This document shows positions 34,525 to 43,847 of a stretch of DNA of 64,000 nucleotides, in pieces. The stretch is from Panopea generosa (lineage: Eukaryota; Mollusca; Bivalvia; Adapedonta; Hiatellidae): contig CM055912.1 in assembly GCA_029582155.1 (NCBI GenBank), positions 1,364,001 through 1,428,000 on the forward strand, read 5' to 3'. The stretch's first letter is position 1; each line of letters opens with the position of its first letter. The translations under genes were made by a program, and so were the position numbers. A model generated the notes under the pieces. That model did no database searches and was not told the DNA's origin. It saw nothing but the letters and a program-made list of their open reading frames with translations.

Positions 34525-34660
34525 CATGGAGTTACTTTCTGGGCTGAACCAGTACTGAGTGTTGTTTTTGAGGCCATCTAATCAAGACTGGAATCAAACC
34601 TGCAACCTCTGGAGTGAGCAACAAACACTTTATCCACTGCACCATTGTCCTACTTGTTGC
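34525..34660 (-). mobile_element. SINE family C copy, inverted, partial
   Basis: Inverted CTGGGCTGAACCAGTACTGA body and CTGGAATCAAACCTGCAACC head. Close relative of the copy at 40,395. Confidence 0.65.
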
Positions 34661-34841
34661 TGGCTGAAGATGAGACAATTTCTAATTAAGGGCAATTTAA
34701 TAAGGACAATGTATGAGAGAAATACTAAAGTATTTACTGTTGACAAAAAGGGATAAATTTGAATATTTGAGTGTAATTTTATACTTTATTATGTACAAGT
34801 AAATATAAAATATATATTCAGCATATAGAAGAATATCTTAC

Positions 34842-35069
34842 TTTGTGAGGTCATTGACTCTCAAGGCTATGTCTACCAGTTTTTCCCACTTTTTCTCATC
34901 ATACAAGACTTCTAGGACAAGCAAAATAAATTGTCTGATAAAACAGGAATCTAGTGGTCTGGTTGTCTAACGGATCCTCAAATAGGCCACTGGCATCCCC
35001 AGCTTCATTAAGCATAGAACCAGTCCAAGATTCGAAATACTCTCTAAACTTCTTCCTATTTGTCTTTGC
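34842..35069 (-). pseudogene. CFAP54-like gene, exon with one frameshift (34.9 kb)
   Basis: A strong acceptor (TTTTACTGTTACAG) precedes AKTNRKKFREYFESWTGSML then NEAGDASGLFEDPL. The continuation is in another frame: TRPLDSCFIRQFILLVLEVL then YDEKKWEKLVDIALRVNDLT, ending at CTCACAAA/GTAAGA. One frame change near 34,960-34,975 joins them. The EVLYDEKKW..LVDIA.R.N block and the following ERYTEQ exon give the CFAP54 suggestion. Otherwise composition and borders look like a normal exon, so an assembly indel is as likely as true decay. Confidence 0.6.
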
Positions 35070-35214
35070 CTGTAACAGTAAAATAAACAGTTGATGCATT
35101 GCAATGCAAAGTACATTTTTCAAAGTCTTTAAAAGTGAATTTACAAAATCAACATGCTGCAGGTTTAGACATCAACTTTTTATAAGCATTTGTAAATTCA
35201 CTCGGTTTAAACTT

Positions 35215-35405
35215 ATTTATTTTACTCTGATTGCAAAACAAGTTATTACAACTTTGAAGTCTTCCTGGGTATAACCAGCACTAAGTATACATGGGAAAAG
35301 TGTCTAGCTCAAGGACACCACACATAGCCGTGACGGAGGATTAAACCCATGACCCCCCAATCATGGATTCAATGCATTACTGCTGGACCACACCTCCACA
35401 TTGTC
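35215..35405 (-). mobile_element. tRNA-headed SINE (family C), inverted
   Basis: Inverted order of family C: GCAAAACAAGTTATTACAAC, CTTCCTGGGTATAACCAGCA, CTCAAGGACACCACACATAG and a GGATTAAACCCATGACC head. Confidence 0.85.
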
Positions 35406-35580
35406 GCCATTATATTTTCTTTGGATAAAAATACATTATTTCCATTCTACTACCAAACTAATAGAAGAATTTCAATCATGAAATGTCTTGTTTCGTATAA
35501 TTGTAATATCATGTAAAGGAACCTTTTACAATCAAATTGATTTCCCATCAATTAATAGTCATTTGTGTTTCAAACTTTAA

Positions 35581-36049
35581 AGGGATTATATTGGCATATA
35601 ACCGTCAATTCCCTTCCTAAATACACATGCCCAGCATGAAGATACACTTATAACTTAGAGATATACGTGTCTAAAGTGTCTAATTGCATAACCTCTTTAT
35701 AACAAACATCGGGTTTCTGAAGCCACGTTTTTGTTTTTGTTTACATTCAACATTTTCAACGAACCCCTTTCCGATTTCCGATCAATCATCAGATAACATC
35801 GTGAAGACTCGTTCCCGATCTCGTTTTCGAGGCTTTGTTCGGGAAGTTTACGAAGTTCAATGTAAACATTGCGCAATACTTTATTGTGGGACGTATTAAA
35901 CTTTTGGCTAATATTCAATTACTGATAATTTGATAACTTTCAAGTAAATAAAGGTTATACGTCAATACATAAGCATTATTTTGCGCACACTGCATACAGG
36001 AAAAGTCTGGATTAACAGCGTGTTTGTGTTACTTGCCAATATAATCCCT
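35581..36049. mobile_element. piggyBac-like MITE (469 bp, TTAA target site)
   Basis: Ends AGGGATTATATTGGCA are a perfect 16-bp inverted repeat (right end TGCCAATATAATCCCT). Both are flanked by TTAA (35,577-35,580 and 36,050-36,053), the hallmark of piggyBac-type insertion. There is no transposase. It lies in an intron of the CFAP54-like gene. Confidence 0.88.
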
Positions 36050-36084
36050 TTAACATTTACTTGTTCAAGGAAGTGACAACTAGA

Positions 36085-36770
36085 AACAAGAGTTGTCAGA
36101 AGACAACAAAACTCGCCGATGGGGAAAAACTCACCACCAATGGAAAGATTGAAATTGGAGGCAAACACCAAAACTTAAACGCATCTAAACGCAAAAGTTT
36201 AACGTGGGTGTCTACAGACGAAAAATTAAGTCTTAAAGGGAATAACTCTGCCAAAATGCAACCCAGAGTTATTGTTCTTGTCTCTGTGTGTTTCAATGAT
36301 GATGGTGAACATACATGCGAAATTTCATTCATATCCAATGAGTGGTTGCATCGATATCTTACGTGATAAAAAGCTTTAACCTGAAATATTAAGTCAAGAA
36401 AAAGGGCCATAACTGTGCCAAAATGCAACCCAGAGTTATGGTTTTTGTCTCTGTGTGTTTCAATGATGATGATGAACACACATGCAAAGTTTCATTCATA
36501 TTCAATGAGTGGTTGCATAGGTATCTTACGTGATAAAAAACTTTAACCTGAAAAATTAAGTTGAAAAAGGGCCATAACTGTGCCAAAATGCAATCCAGAG
36601 ATATGGTTCTTATCTCTGTGTGTTCCATTGATGATGGTAAACACACATGCAAAGTTTCATTGACATTCAATGAGTGGTTGCATAACTTAAATGCAAAAGT
36701 TCAACCTGGGTGTCTACAGATGACGCAGACAATGACGCAGACGACACCGATACCGTCGGGGTCATGACAA
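36085..36770. repeat. ~166-bp tandem repeat, three units, with GACGCAGAC-type end
   Basis: CCAAAATGCAACCCAGAG recurs at 36,251, 36,418 and 36,583 (periods 167 and 165). The right end has GACGCAGACAATGACGCAGA and CGTCGGGGTCATGAC, a terminus style often seen in bivalve dispersed repeats. ORFs on both strands are by-products. Confidence 0.85.
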
Positions 36771-37049
36771 TAGCTCTCCTTGGACTTCTTCCCAGCAAGC
36801 TAAAAATTACTTTTCCCTCTAGAAATCAGCATGGTACAGGACAAACTTTAATCAAAATATTTCCAAATATACCCTTCAGTCATAATTTGATTGGAATATT
36901 TTTTATATACCATTAAAATGTTCCATATATCTTACATGTAAAGATTAGAAGAAAGAGGGATAATTGATGCTAAAATAGTCTAACAAAAATATCTAATAAC
37001 CACGAGCCATGTTGGACATGGCCAACCCCACTGCCGAAACAAATTCTTG

Positions 37050-37204
37050 TACTGTCCACTTCCTGTCAAAGATCTCTATCATTGTACGCAAGGTATGCTC
37101 GAAACAAGGGAAAGTAACAAAGGGGAATAATTCTGCAAAACAGAAGAAAGAGTTATGCTTCCTGCACTTCCTCTCAATGTCCTCTATCATTGTGTAAAAT
37201 ATCA
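37050..37204. repeat. Left part of a dispersed repeat split by a LINE
   Basis: The block CACTTCCTCTCAATGTCCTC with its AACAAAGGGGAATAATTCTG lead is the same as in 39,832-40,190, on the other side of the LINE. Confidence 0.75.
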
Positions 37205-39831
37205 ACTAAATCTCTTAAAGATAAAACAAGACAAGTGACTTTATTTATAGAGGGTGACACATTTAGTTTAAAACTAATCTTCCATGAGGCCCTTTATTAT
37301 TTACAATATATACATTATGAAATACACATATACATGAAATATTCAATGAAGACGATGCTTAAATATTTCTCTTCACGCATTCACTTCAAGATAACAATAC
37401 ATGTCATGTCAACATTCAAAATGGTTTCATACTAAATTATATAACACAATTATTTACAGAGCGTTGCAGTATGTTACTATTTACATGATTATGTACATAC
37501 TTGTACAGACAACAAATTGAAATATGCATTTTTCGTTCATCTGCTTAGATTGTTGTACTATGCCATAACAGTAGTTTTTTCTTTGATATTTTTTGGTAGA
37601 CTATTCCATATTATTGGAGTTATGTTAGACTAATTGTTTAAATATAAGTTTGGTTTAGGTACATGTAGTATAAAGTTATTTGAAGAATTTGACCATGTAA
37701 CAGGTGCATTTTTATTTGTTTGTCTGAAGTAAAACATTTCATTCGACATTGATGTAGGCTGGGGATGTTGACTTTGCTATTTTGTACATAAATTTTACTT
37801 TCTGGAGATATATCCTGTCAAAAACTGTTAGTATTTTTAATTTCTGCAAGCTTTCTAACATTGTAATCCAAAATGATTTCGCAAGCACATTGTTTGAGCC
37901 TAAATTTTCTATTTAAGTTCATTTGACAGGTGCCACCCCATATAACATTACAGTAATCTACTTTAGGTTGAATATAAGCTTTATAAATAGAGAATACCAC
38001 GTTAGCCACATCCTGTTTTTTTTCTAAGCCTCACCTGATAAAGTTGATAATATATTAGATATTCACATGGTATTCTATTTATCATGTCAATATCTCTAGT
38101 TTGTTTTTTATTCATTTCATGTAAGGTTTAAAGTAGTTCTGTCCAGGTTAATATGTATAAATATACATAACGACGTCATGAAGTATACATAATGATGTCA
38201 TGTGCCTGATAATGACTGATTGATTGATTGATCGATTGAATATTTAGCGTCATTTTTATGCCATCGAGGGCTAACAGACAATCAGTTAACCTAACCACTG
38301 TTTCCTGGAGTTAACCAGTAATCAAGCACAACCCGTCTCCGCAAGTAACTGATAACTTTCCCACTTGATTCAGTGGTGAGAGACGAATGATAATGAGATG
38401 CAATGTCGTATATCAATCATCACGGAGACTGTTGCCGGGCAGGGGATTCTAACTCACGACCCCTGGATTGATAGCCAGATGCGTAACCGACTGAGCTAAT
38501 CGGGCCTGGCTGTGCCTGATAAACTTGAAATGATGTGATAAACCTATGTTTATCAGGCAGGCATTTTATCAACAAAAATGAATGCATTAGCATGATAAAA
38601 CTGAACTATATGGTCAAGGGTAAGATATTGTTTAATTCTTGACAAAAGCCAAACATTTGGTGAAATCTTTTTACATATAATTATGATCTACATGGTTTTT
38701 CCAAGTTTTTGTTATCAATAAATATTTATTTTATCTTTAGATATCATGTTGAGATTTTCACTATTAAGATCCAAATTTATGTCTTTGACATCTAAACAAA
38801 TACGTTTTTGATGTGTAGTAATAAGCATGACTCTTGTTCAGCACTCCATTTGAACTACACCATTCTGATAAGATTCAAGGGCACTTTGCAAGTTTTTTTC
38901 AATAGCTGGTAGCTTATTATTTATGTGATACAATGTTGTATCATCTGCATATAAATCAGTTTCAGCAGTAACCGTGTAAAGTGGTAAATCACTTACAAAT
39001 AGAAGAAATAAGAGAGAGCCTAAAATAGAACCTTGAGGTACACCATCTGTCACTGTCTGTGTGTTTGATAATAGGCCATTTAGGGAAGATTTCTTTTTCG
39101 ATTATGTAAATATGAAGAGAACCATGCTACTACATTATCTGAAAGTTTATAAACTTTTAACTTTGGCAAGAGAATTTCATGATCCACTAAATCAAACGCT
39201 TTCCTGAAATTAACCATCACTACACCTAAAGATCCATTATTCATAGCTTCTAGCCATTTGCTGATAATTCAAACTTATGCTGTTTCGCACAAGTGCTTTT
39301 ATGTAAAGGTGTAACTTTACCCTTTTTCCATTTGTCTGGAAATACTGAAGTATTAATGCTATAGTTGCAGATATATGCTATGCTGTCTGCTATATAGTTT
39401 GCTGACAATTTAAGTAAGCATGGTACAATATTGTCACAGCCAGTGGATTTTGTCATATCAATGTTCTTACTTGGTCTATTGATATTTCTGGAATATTGAA
39501 TAATGTGTTTGCAGGTATTTTCTCATCACAGAAGGCATTAAGTTTTCCAAAATTTGGGTTCAAAATAGGTTATTTTAGTTTGGAAGCAATGGAGACAAAA
39601 AAGTCATTGAATTCATTTGCAATATCACTTGAATGTTCAATCATTTTCGCCAATTTTTAAATTTGAAATATTATCTTACATTTTCATTTAGATACATGTA
39701 CATTGAGTTCATTAAACAGTTTCCATACAGTACTCAGTTTGGTTTGATTTTCAGTGACAAATGTTTCATATTTTGATTTTTTAGATTTAAAAACATTTTG
39801 AGTCATGTTCTGGACTTGCATAATAAAATAT
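37205..39831 (-). mobile_element. LINE (CR1/L2/Jockey-type) copy, broken
   Basis: Minus-strand pieces in order from 5': a FVSIASKLK-like segment (about 39,590), KSTGCDNIVPCLLKLSANYI and FPDKWKKGKVTPLHK (39,250-39,456). Then come TDGVPQGSILGSLLFLLFVS with the catalytic YADD box (38,838-39,053), AYIQPKVDYCNVIWGG (37,818-38,009) and a 3' UTR matching 20,592-20,924. These are reverse-transcriptase motifs in correct order. Stops, frame changes and a SINE (38,213-38,510) interrupt it. No endonuclease domain was recognised, so it is 5'-truncated. Confidence 0.9.
38213..38510 (-). mobile_element. tRNA-headed SINE (family A) inserted in the LINE
   Basis: Full family A copy with inverted head (CTGAGCTAATCGGGCC), flanked by TGTGCCTGATAA at 38,201-38,212 and 38,511-38,522 (12-bp target duplication). 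It splits the LINE between its RT and tail parts. Confidence 0.92.
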
Positions 39832-40190
39832 AATAACAAAGGGAAAGACAGAAGAAAGAGTTATGGTTCTTGCACACTACACTTCCTCTCAATGTCCTCA
39901 GTCACTGTGTGAAGATTCAACAAAATCCCTTGAATAGTTTTGGAGTTATGCTCCTGACAAAAGTGTAAATTTAATAAAGGTAGATAATTCATATAGTAAG
40001 CAAGGTAGAGTTATGGCTCTTTTACACTGCACTTCCTCTCAATGTCCTCTATTATTGAATGAAGATTCAACAAAATCCCTTGAATAGTTATGTAGTTATG
40101 CTCCAGACAAAAGTGTTACAGACGGATAGACACACAGACGGACGGAGACCATTACCATATATCCCACTTCGTCTTCAGCAGGGGGGATTA
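39832..40190. repeat. ~150-bp tandem dispersed repeat with hairpin end
   Basis: Two units with GAGTTATGGCTCTT...CACTTCCTCTCAATGTCCTC and GAAGATTCAACAAAATCCCT. Ends with ACAGACGGA units and CCCACTTCGTCTTCAGCAGG. Same repeat as 37,050-37,204. Confidence 0.8.
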
Positions 40191-40394
40191 CAAGATCCCT
40201 TGGAAGCACAGTATACAAAAAACAATAGCTTGGTTGTTAAGGCTGTTCAAGAGCTGTAATAAAATCTGCAATACCTCTAATGTTCCTTAGCAATGGTTTA
40301 GAAGTTCTAATTCTAAAGAATGAGAAGTAATAATTAACTTATTCAGTCAGTTTATATAAAAACTTCTTAGGCCGATTAATACGAAGAAAGCTTA

Positions 40395-40560
40395 AAGGAT
40401 ATTTGAACTTCCCTCGGGTCCACTTCCTGGGTAGACTCAGTACTGAGTTTTGTTCTTTTTAAGAAGCATCTGGTCAAGCTGGTGATCAAACCAGTAGCCT
40501 CCAATGTGAGCAGCCAACACTCATCTACAACACTACTGCTCCACTTAACCAAGTTAAAGT
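40395..40560 (-). mobile_element. SINE family C copy, inverted
   Basis: Inverted CACTTCCTGGGTAGACTCAG and GTGATCAAACCAGTAGCCTC blocks, as at 34,525. Confidence 0.65.
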
Positions 40561-40613
40561 ACAAATTTTATTTCAATTTGATGAAAACTAAAAGCAGTTA
40601 TGCGGAATCATCA

Positions 40614-40634
40614 TCCCCCCCCCCCCCCCCCCCC
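40614..40634. repeat. C homopolymer
   Basis: About 20 C in a row, just downstream of the CFAP54-like exon at 40,684 on its strand. Confidence 0.9.
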
Positions 40635-40683
40635 AACCGTATCAACAGATTTCACTACATTTTAATAAACCACATGCAATCAC

Positions 40684-40752
40684 CATAATACATCATGTTA
40701 GCTGCCTCAAGGTCTGTCTGTAGTTGTAACATCATGTCCAGGAGGCAATCAG
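40684..40752 (-). CDS. CFAP54-like gene, clean exon (40.7 kb)
   Basis: An acceptor (CCCCCTCCATGTCACAG) and a donor (TATTATG/GTGATT) enclose DCLLDMMLQLQTDLEAANMM then YY, in the frame entered after two bases. The other two frames have stops. The two-base start fits the one-base end of the exon at 40,848-40,932. An amphipathic helix is likely. Confidence 0.55.
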
Positions 40753-40847
40753 CTGTGACATGGAGGGGGGTTTTCATGCCATACAGTGAATCTTATTAAT
40801 TGTTAGCAGTCCGTTGTTTTCCACCCCAAGGGTGGGGGTGTAGGCAC

Positions 40848-40932
40848 CAAGCAAAGCTGTGTGAGTGCAGTTCCACAGTGCACTTACTGAGTTCTGCAGC
40901 AATGTCCTGTACTGTTCACTGTGGACTAGCAT
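40848..40932 (-). CDS. CFAP54-like gene, exon (40.9 kb)
   Basis: An acceptor (TAACAATATAATTCAG) precedes MLVHSEQYRTLLQNSVSALW then NCTHTALL plus one base, to the donor TTGCTTG/GTGCCT. A stronger-looking donor (AACTCA/GTAAGT) lies 40 nt earlier, but its phase 0 end does not fit the next exon, so the later one is preferred. The phase-0 start fits the exon at 43,202-43,386. Confidence 0.5.
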
Positions 40933-41096
40933 CTGAATTATATTGTTACATATATGTGTGATCATACAACATTTAAGGAAATATTTTGTTGTAAACAGTC
41001 CTAAATTGACACTCCAGACCATGTGTAACACTACCATTTATCTGTTTTGATTGAGTGGAATTAAACATGATGAAAATGAATATATTATGTTCCATG

Positions 41097-42003
41097 CAGG
41101 CCTTCTAAAATTGCCGGTTTTTTGGTTTTTGGACCGATTTCTGAAGTTCAAAACAGATTTTCGTTTCAAAGTTTAATAAAATATCGGTCCAGATATTTTC
41201 TATCGGTCTTATAAATTCTCATAAATTGCTCTTACCATGCCATACTGACCTGTGAAATACGCCTTGCGGCAATATCATTTGACCCAATAATCTGATTGTT
41301 TTGTCACCTGCTGTGCGAAATGATGTCAATTTTGACTAAACCATTAACAATATTAGGGGGAGTTTATCGGAAGAGTCTATCGCTATGTAGCACGCCTTCA
41401 ATGTGTGATCAGCGACCCATAGCGTTCTGTCGGTTCATCAAAAGATTATGTTTGCGTCCGTAATTTCTGTGATATACGGCTAGCCAAAGCTTGGACGGTC
41501 GGACCGACTATTGTTTGCGTCATTAAAATATTTGATAAAACGTGCAGTGTTACTTGTTTGTTTCATTTTTTTTAAGAATAACTTTAATTATATATCCGAG
41601 CTGCTTTTGGTAATTGTACGTAGTGGCTAGCTACAGCACAACGCATATCAAAAATAAAAAGTTGAATGAACCGTTACATTGGTTTCCAGTGATTATTTCA
41701 CGCAGCTTCCGAAATTTGCGCCACTTCCGGTTTGATCGAGCATTTTTAATATAATGAAAATTATTCAATAAAGCTGAAACATAATGTCAGTACTTAAAAT
41801 GTACACAATGTGATAAAGTATGTTATAAATAATACACAAATAAACTTGAAATAGTTCCCTATTAATGAATAAACGGAGAAAATACATGGTGCAGCTGACA
41901 CGGTGGGTGGGGTATGCATATATCATATAGTGATTTTTTTAAAAATAAGTGCAATTCTTACGGTAGTAAAAAACCTGGACCGATTTGCATTTTAGAAGGC
42001 CTG
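41097..42003. mobile_element. hAT-like non-autonomous DNA transposon (907 bp)
   Basis: A perfect 15-bp terminal inverted repeat CAGGCCTTCTAAAAT (right end ATTTTAGAAGGCCTG) is flanked by the 8-bp direct repeat GTTCCATG at 41,089-41,096 and 42,004-42,011. An 8-bp duplication with CAG...CTG ends is characteristic of the hAT superfamily. Both ends also carry a GGACCGATTT subterminal motif. No transposase ORF is present. Confidence 0.92.
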
Positions 42004-42011
42004 GTTCCATG

Positions 42012-43195
42012 GTGTATGATCACAAAGACGGTGACACCATCAGGAAGAAAAGTTAAAACATGAAAATTGGTTGAACCGATGGATGCGCCCCGGTATAGAT
42101 ATTTCACTAAAAATTGCTATTTTCTTGTATAATGGCAGAAATGATAATGAAGTAATTTTTTTTGAGAAGATATGAACCAATCAATCCATGTAAATACAAA
42201 CCAGCTGGAATTGTAATATACCTGACAACTTGGACAAGGACTTTGTAATGGGCAGAATTAGGGGCCATAACAATCTGTGACAAGCAAATTCAGTGAATTT
42301 ATGTCCCCCACTATTTTCAAAAGATTTGATTCAGGCATTCTTGAGTTATTACACGGAAACCCCCAAAAATATGATTTTTCACAAATAAAGGGGCATAACT
42401 GTAGAACGACAAATGCCACAACCCCTTAAATTGAACTTATCCTGTGTTTTGTTATTATAAACATTGAATTAAAATTTCAAAATATTTGATTCAGGCATTC
42501 TTAAGTTATTGCACGGAAACCAAAGTGTGACAAACAGACAGACTGACAGGCAGACCCAAATAATGTCTTCCACTTTTCGCAAAGTGGGGGACAAATATTC
42601 ATTCAACCGAAACAGAATGACAATATGGACATTTCCAATTGGCAGTGATGTATCCAAGCAATATTCATAAATGTTCAATTATCAATTGTAGAAAAATAGC
42701 GTGGACAAGGATTTGTTAACACATAATGGGATGAACAAAGTGGCAACTGCTGTATATGCTCAGTTCAGACAACATACTAACATAGTGAATGAAATATACA
42801 ATTCATCAACTAAGAAATATGTGTAATAATCCTGGAACCCTGATACCTGTAGATCTGCAGTGTTTGAACCAAGCAACAATTACCATCAGTCGCAGTTAAT
42901 TTATTTCAACCCTCCTTAAAATATGCCTTAGTCACAGTGATCTTTTTTTTTCATGGACTATTAAAGAATTTTTCAAGATTTTTTTTTAAATTTCCCTTTT
43001 ATTTTCAAATTAAAGGAGTAATTGGGTAAAATTCAAGCACAACCCAAGAAGTTTTAAAGGAGTACCCTGGAATTTAAGGACCATGGTCACCCTATCACCT
43101 GCAGATTGCACAGTTATGACTTAATTACATTTAATTGCATAATCCATATTACAAACTGAAATAATTCTACAAATACTGTGTTAAATAATACTTCC
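42012..43195. other. Intronic stretch with degenerate dispersed repeats
   Basis: At 42,250-42,600 a two-unit repeat (AAAATTTGATTCAGGCATTC, CACGGAAACC) ends in GACAGACTGACAGGCAGACC and CCACTTTTCGCAAAGTGGGG, a hairpin like other repeat ends in this window. Nothing else supported. Confidence 0.55.
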
Positions 43196-43201
43196 ACTCA
43201 C

Positions 43202-43386
43202 TATAGCCTTTCTGGAGAATGTGGATGATTTATTTATAATGTCCTGGGTGGTCAACATGATTTTCTCTGCCACCTGTTCTTGGGTCTTCTGTACCTGGAG
43301 GTGGGCGGCGCTCATATCTGACCTGTATGTGTGAGGTGTGTCCTCAATAATGGACTATTCTGTGAACATCAGCAGGGGTGGGGCAT
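43202..43386 (-). pseudogene. Minus-strand exon with one in-frame stop (43.2 kb), probably CFAP54-like gene
   Basis: Acceptor GTATATTACAG and donor GGCTATA/GTGAGT enclose 185 nt. The best frame reads APPLLMFTE, stop, SIIEDTPHTYRSDMSAAHLQ then VQKTQEQVAEKIMLTTQDII and NKSSTFSRKAI. Only one TAG interrupts 61 codons. The other frames have several stops. The phase-0 end matches the exon at 40,848. The stop may be a true lesion, a polymorphism or an assembly error. Confidence 0.55.
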
Positions 43387-43639
43387 CTGTAATATACAAT
43401 AAATCAGGTCAGACTAGTAAATACAGGCATGGTCCTCTGTAGAAACCAATCAGCATCAGAGAAAAACAATAAATAATTGTTCACTGTTTAAATTCACTGT
43501 AACACTTAAAAAGAATGTTAATACATTAAACACCAAAGTACAATTAAATAAAGTTTTAATGCAAAAATAAACCAAATGTGATAGCAGTAATTGGAACATA
43601 TTCAGAAAGAATTAACGACTAAATTTTTTGAAACTTATA

Positions 43640-43830
43640 TATTTAACATTGATTGTGAAAAAAGTTCTTGCAAATCACGCTCAAAGTGTTTCTCAGCAGA
43701 ACAAATACTAAGCATATGTTGATAAAGTGTCTTGCTTAAGAACACTTCACATGGCTGTGGCAGAGGATCAAACGCACATTTGGATCCTTTGTCAGATGCT
43801 CAACCACTAAACACAGGCGCTCTACCAATA
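43640..43830 (-). mobile_element. SINE family C copy, inverted
   Basis: Inverted CTTGCAAATCACGCTCAAAG, CTTGCTTAAGAACACTTCAC and GAGGATCAAACGCACAT blocks. Confidence 0.7.
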
Positions 43831-43847
43831 ACAAAACATATCATGTA

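Noticed and set aside
36061-36767. Several ORFs of 68-127 codons
   Set aside because: They follow the ~166-bp tandem repeat and appear on both strands at once.
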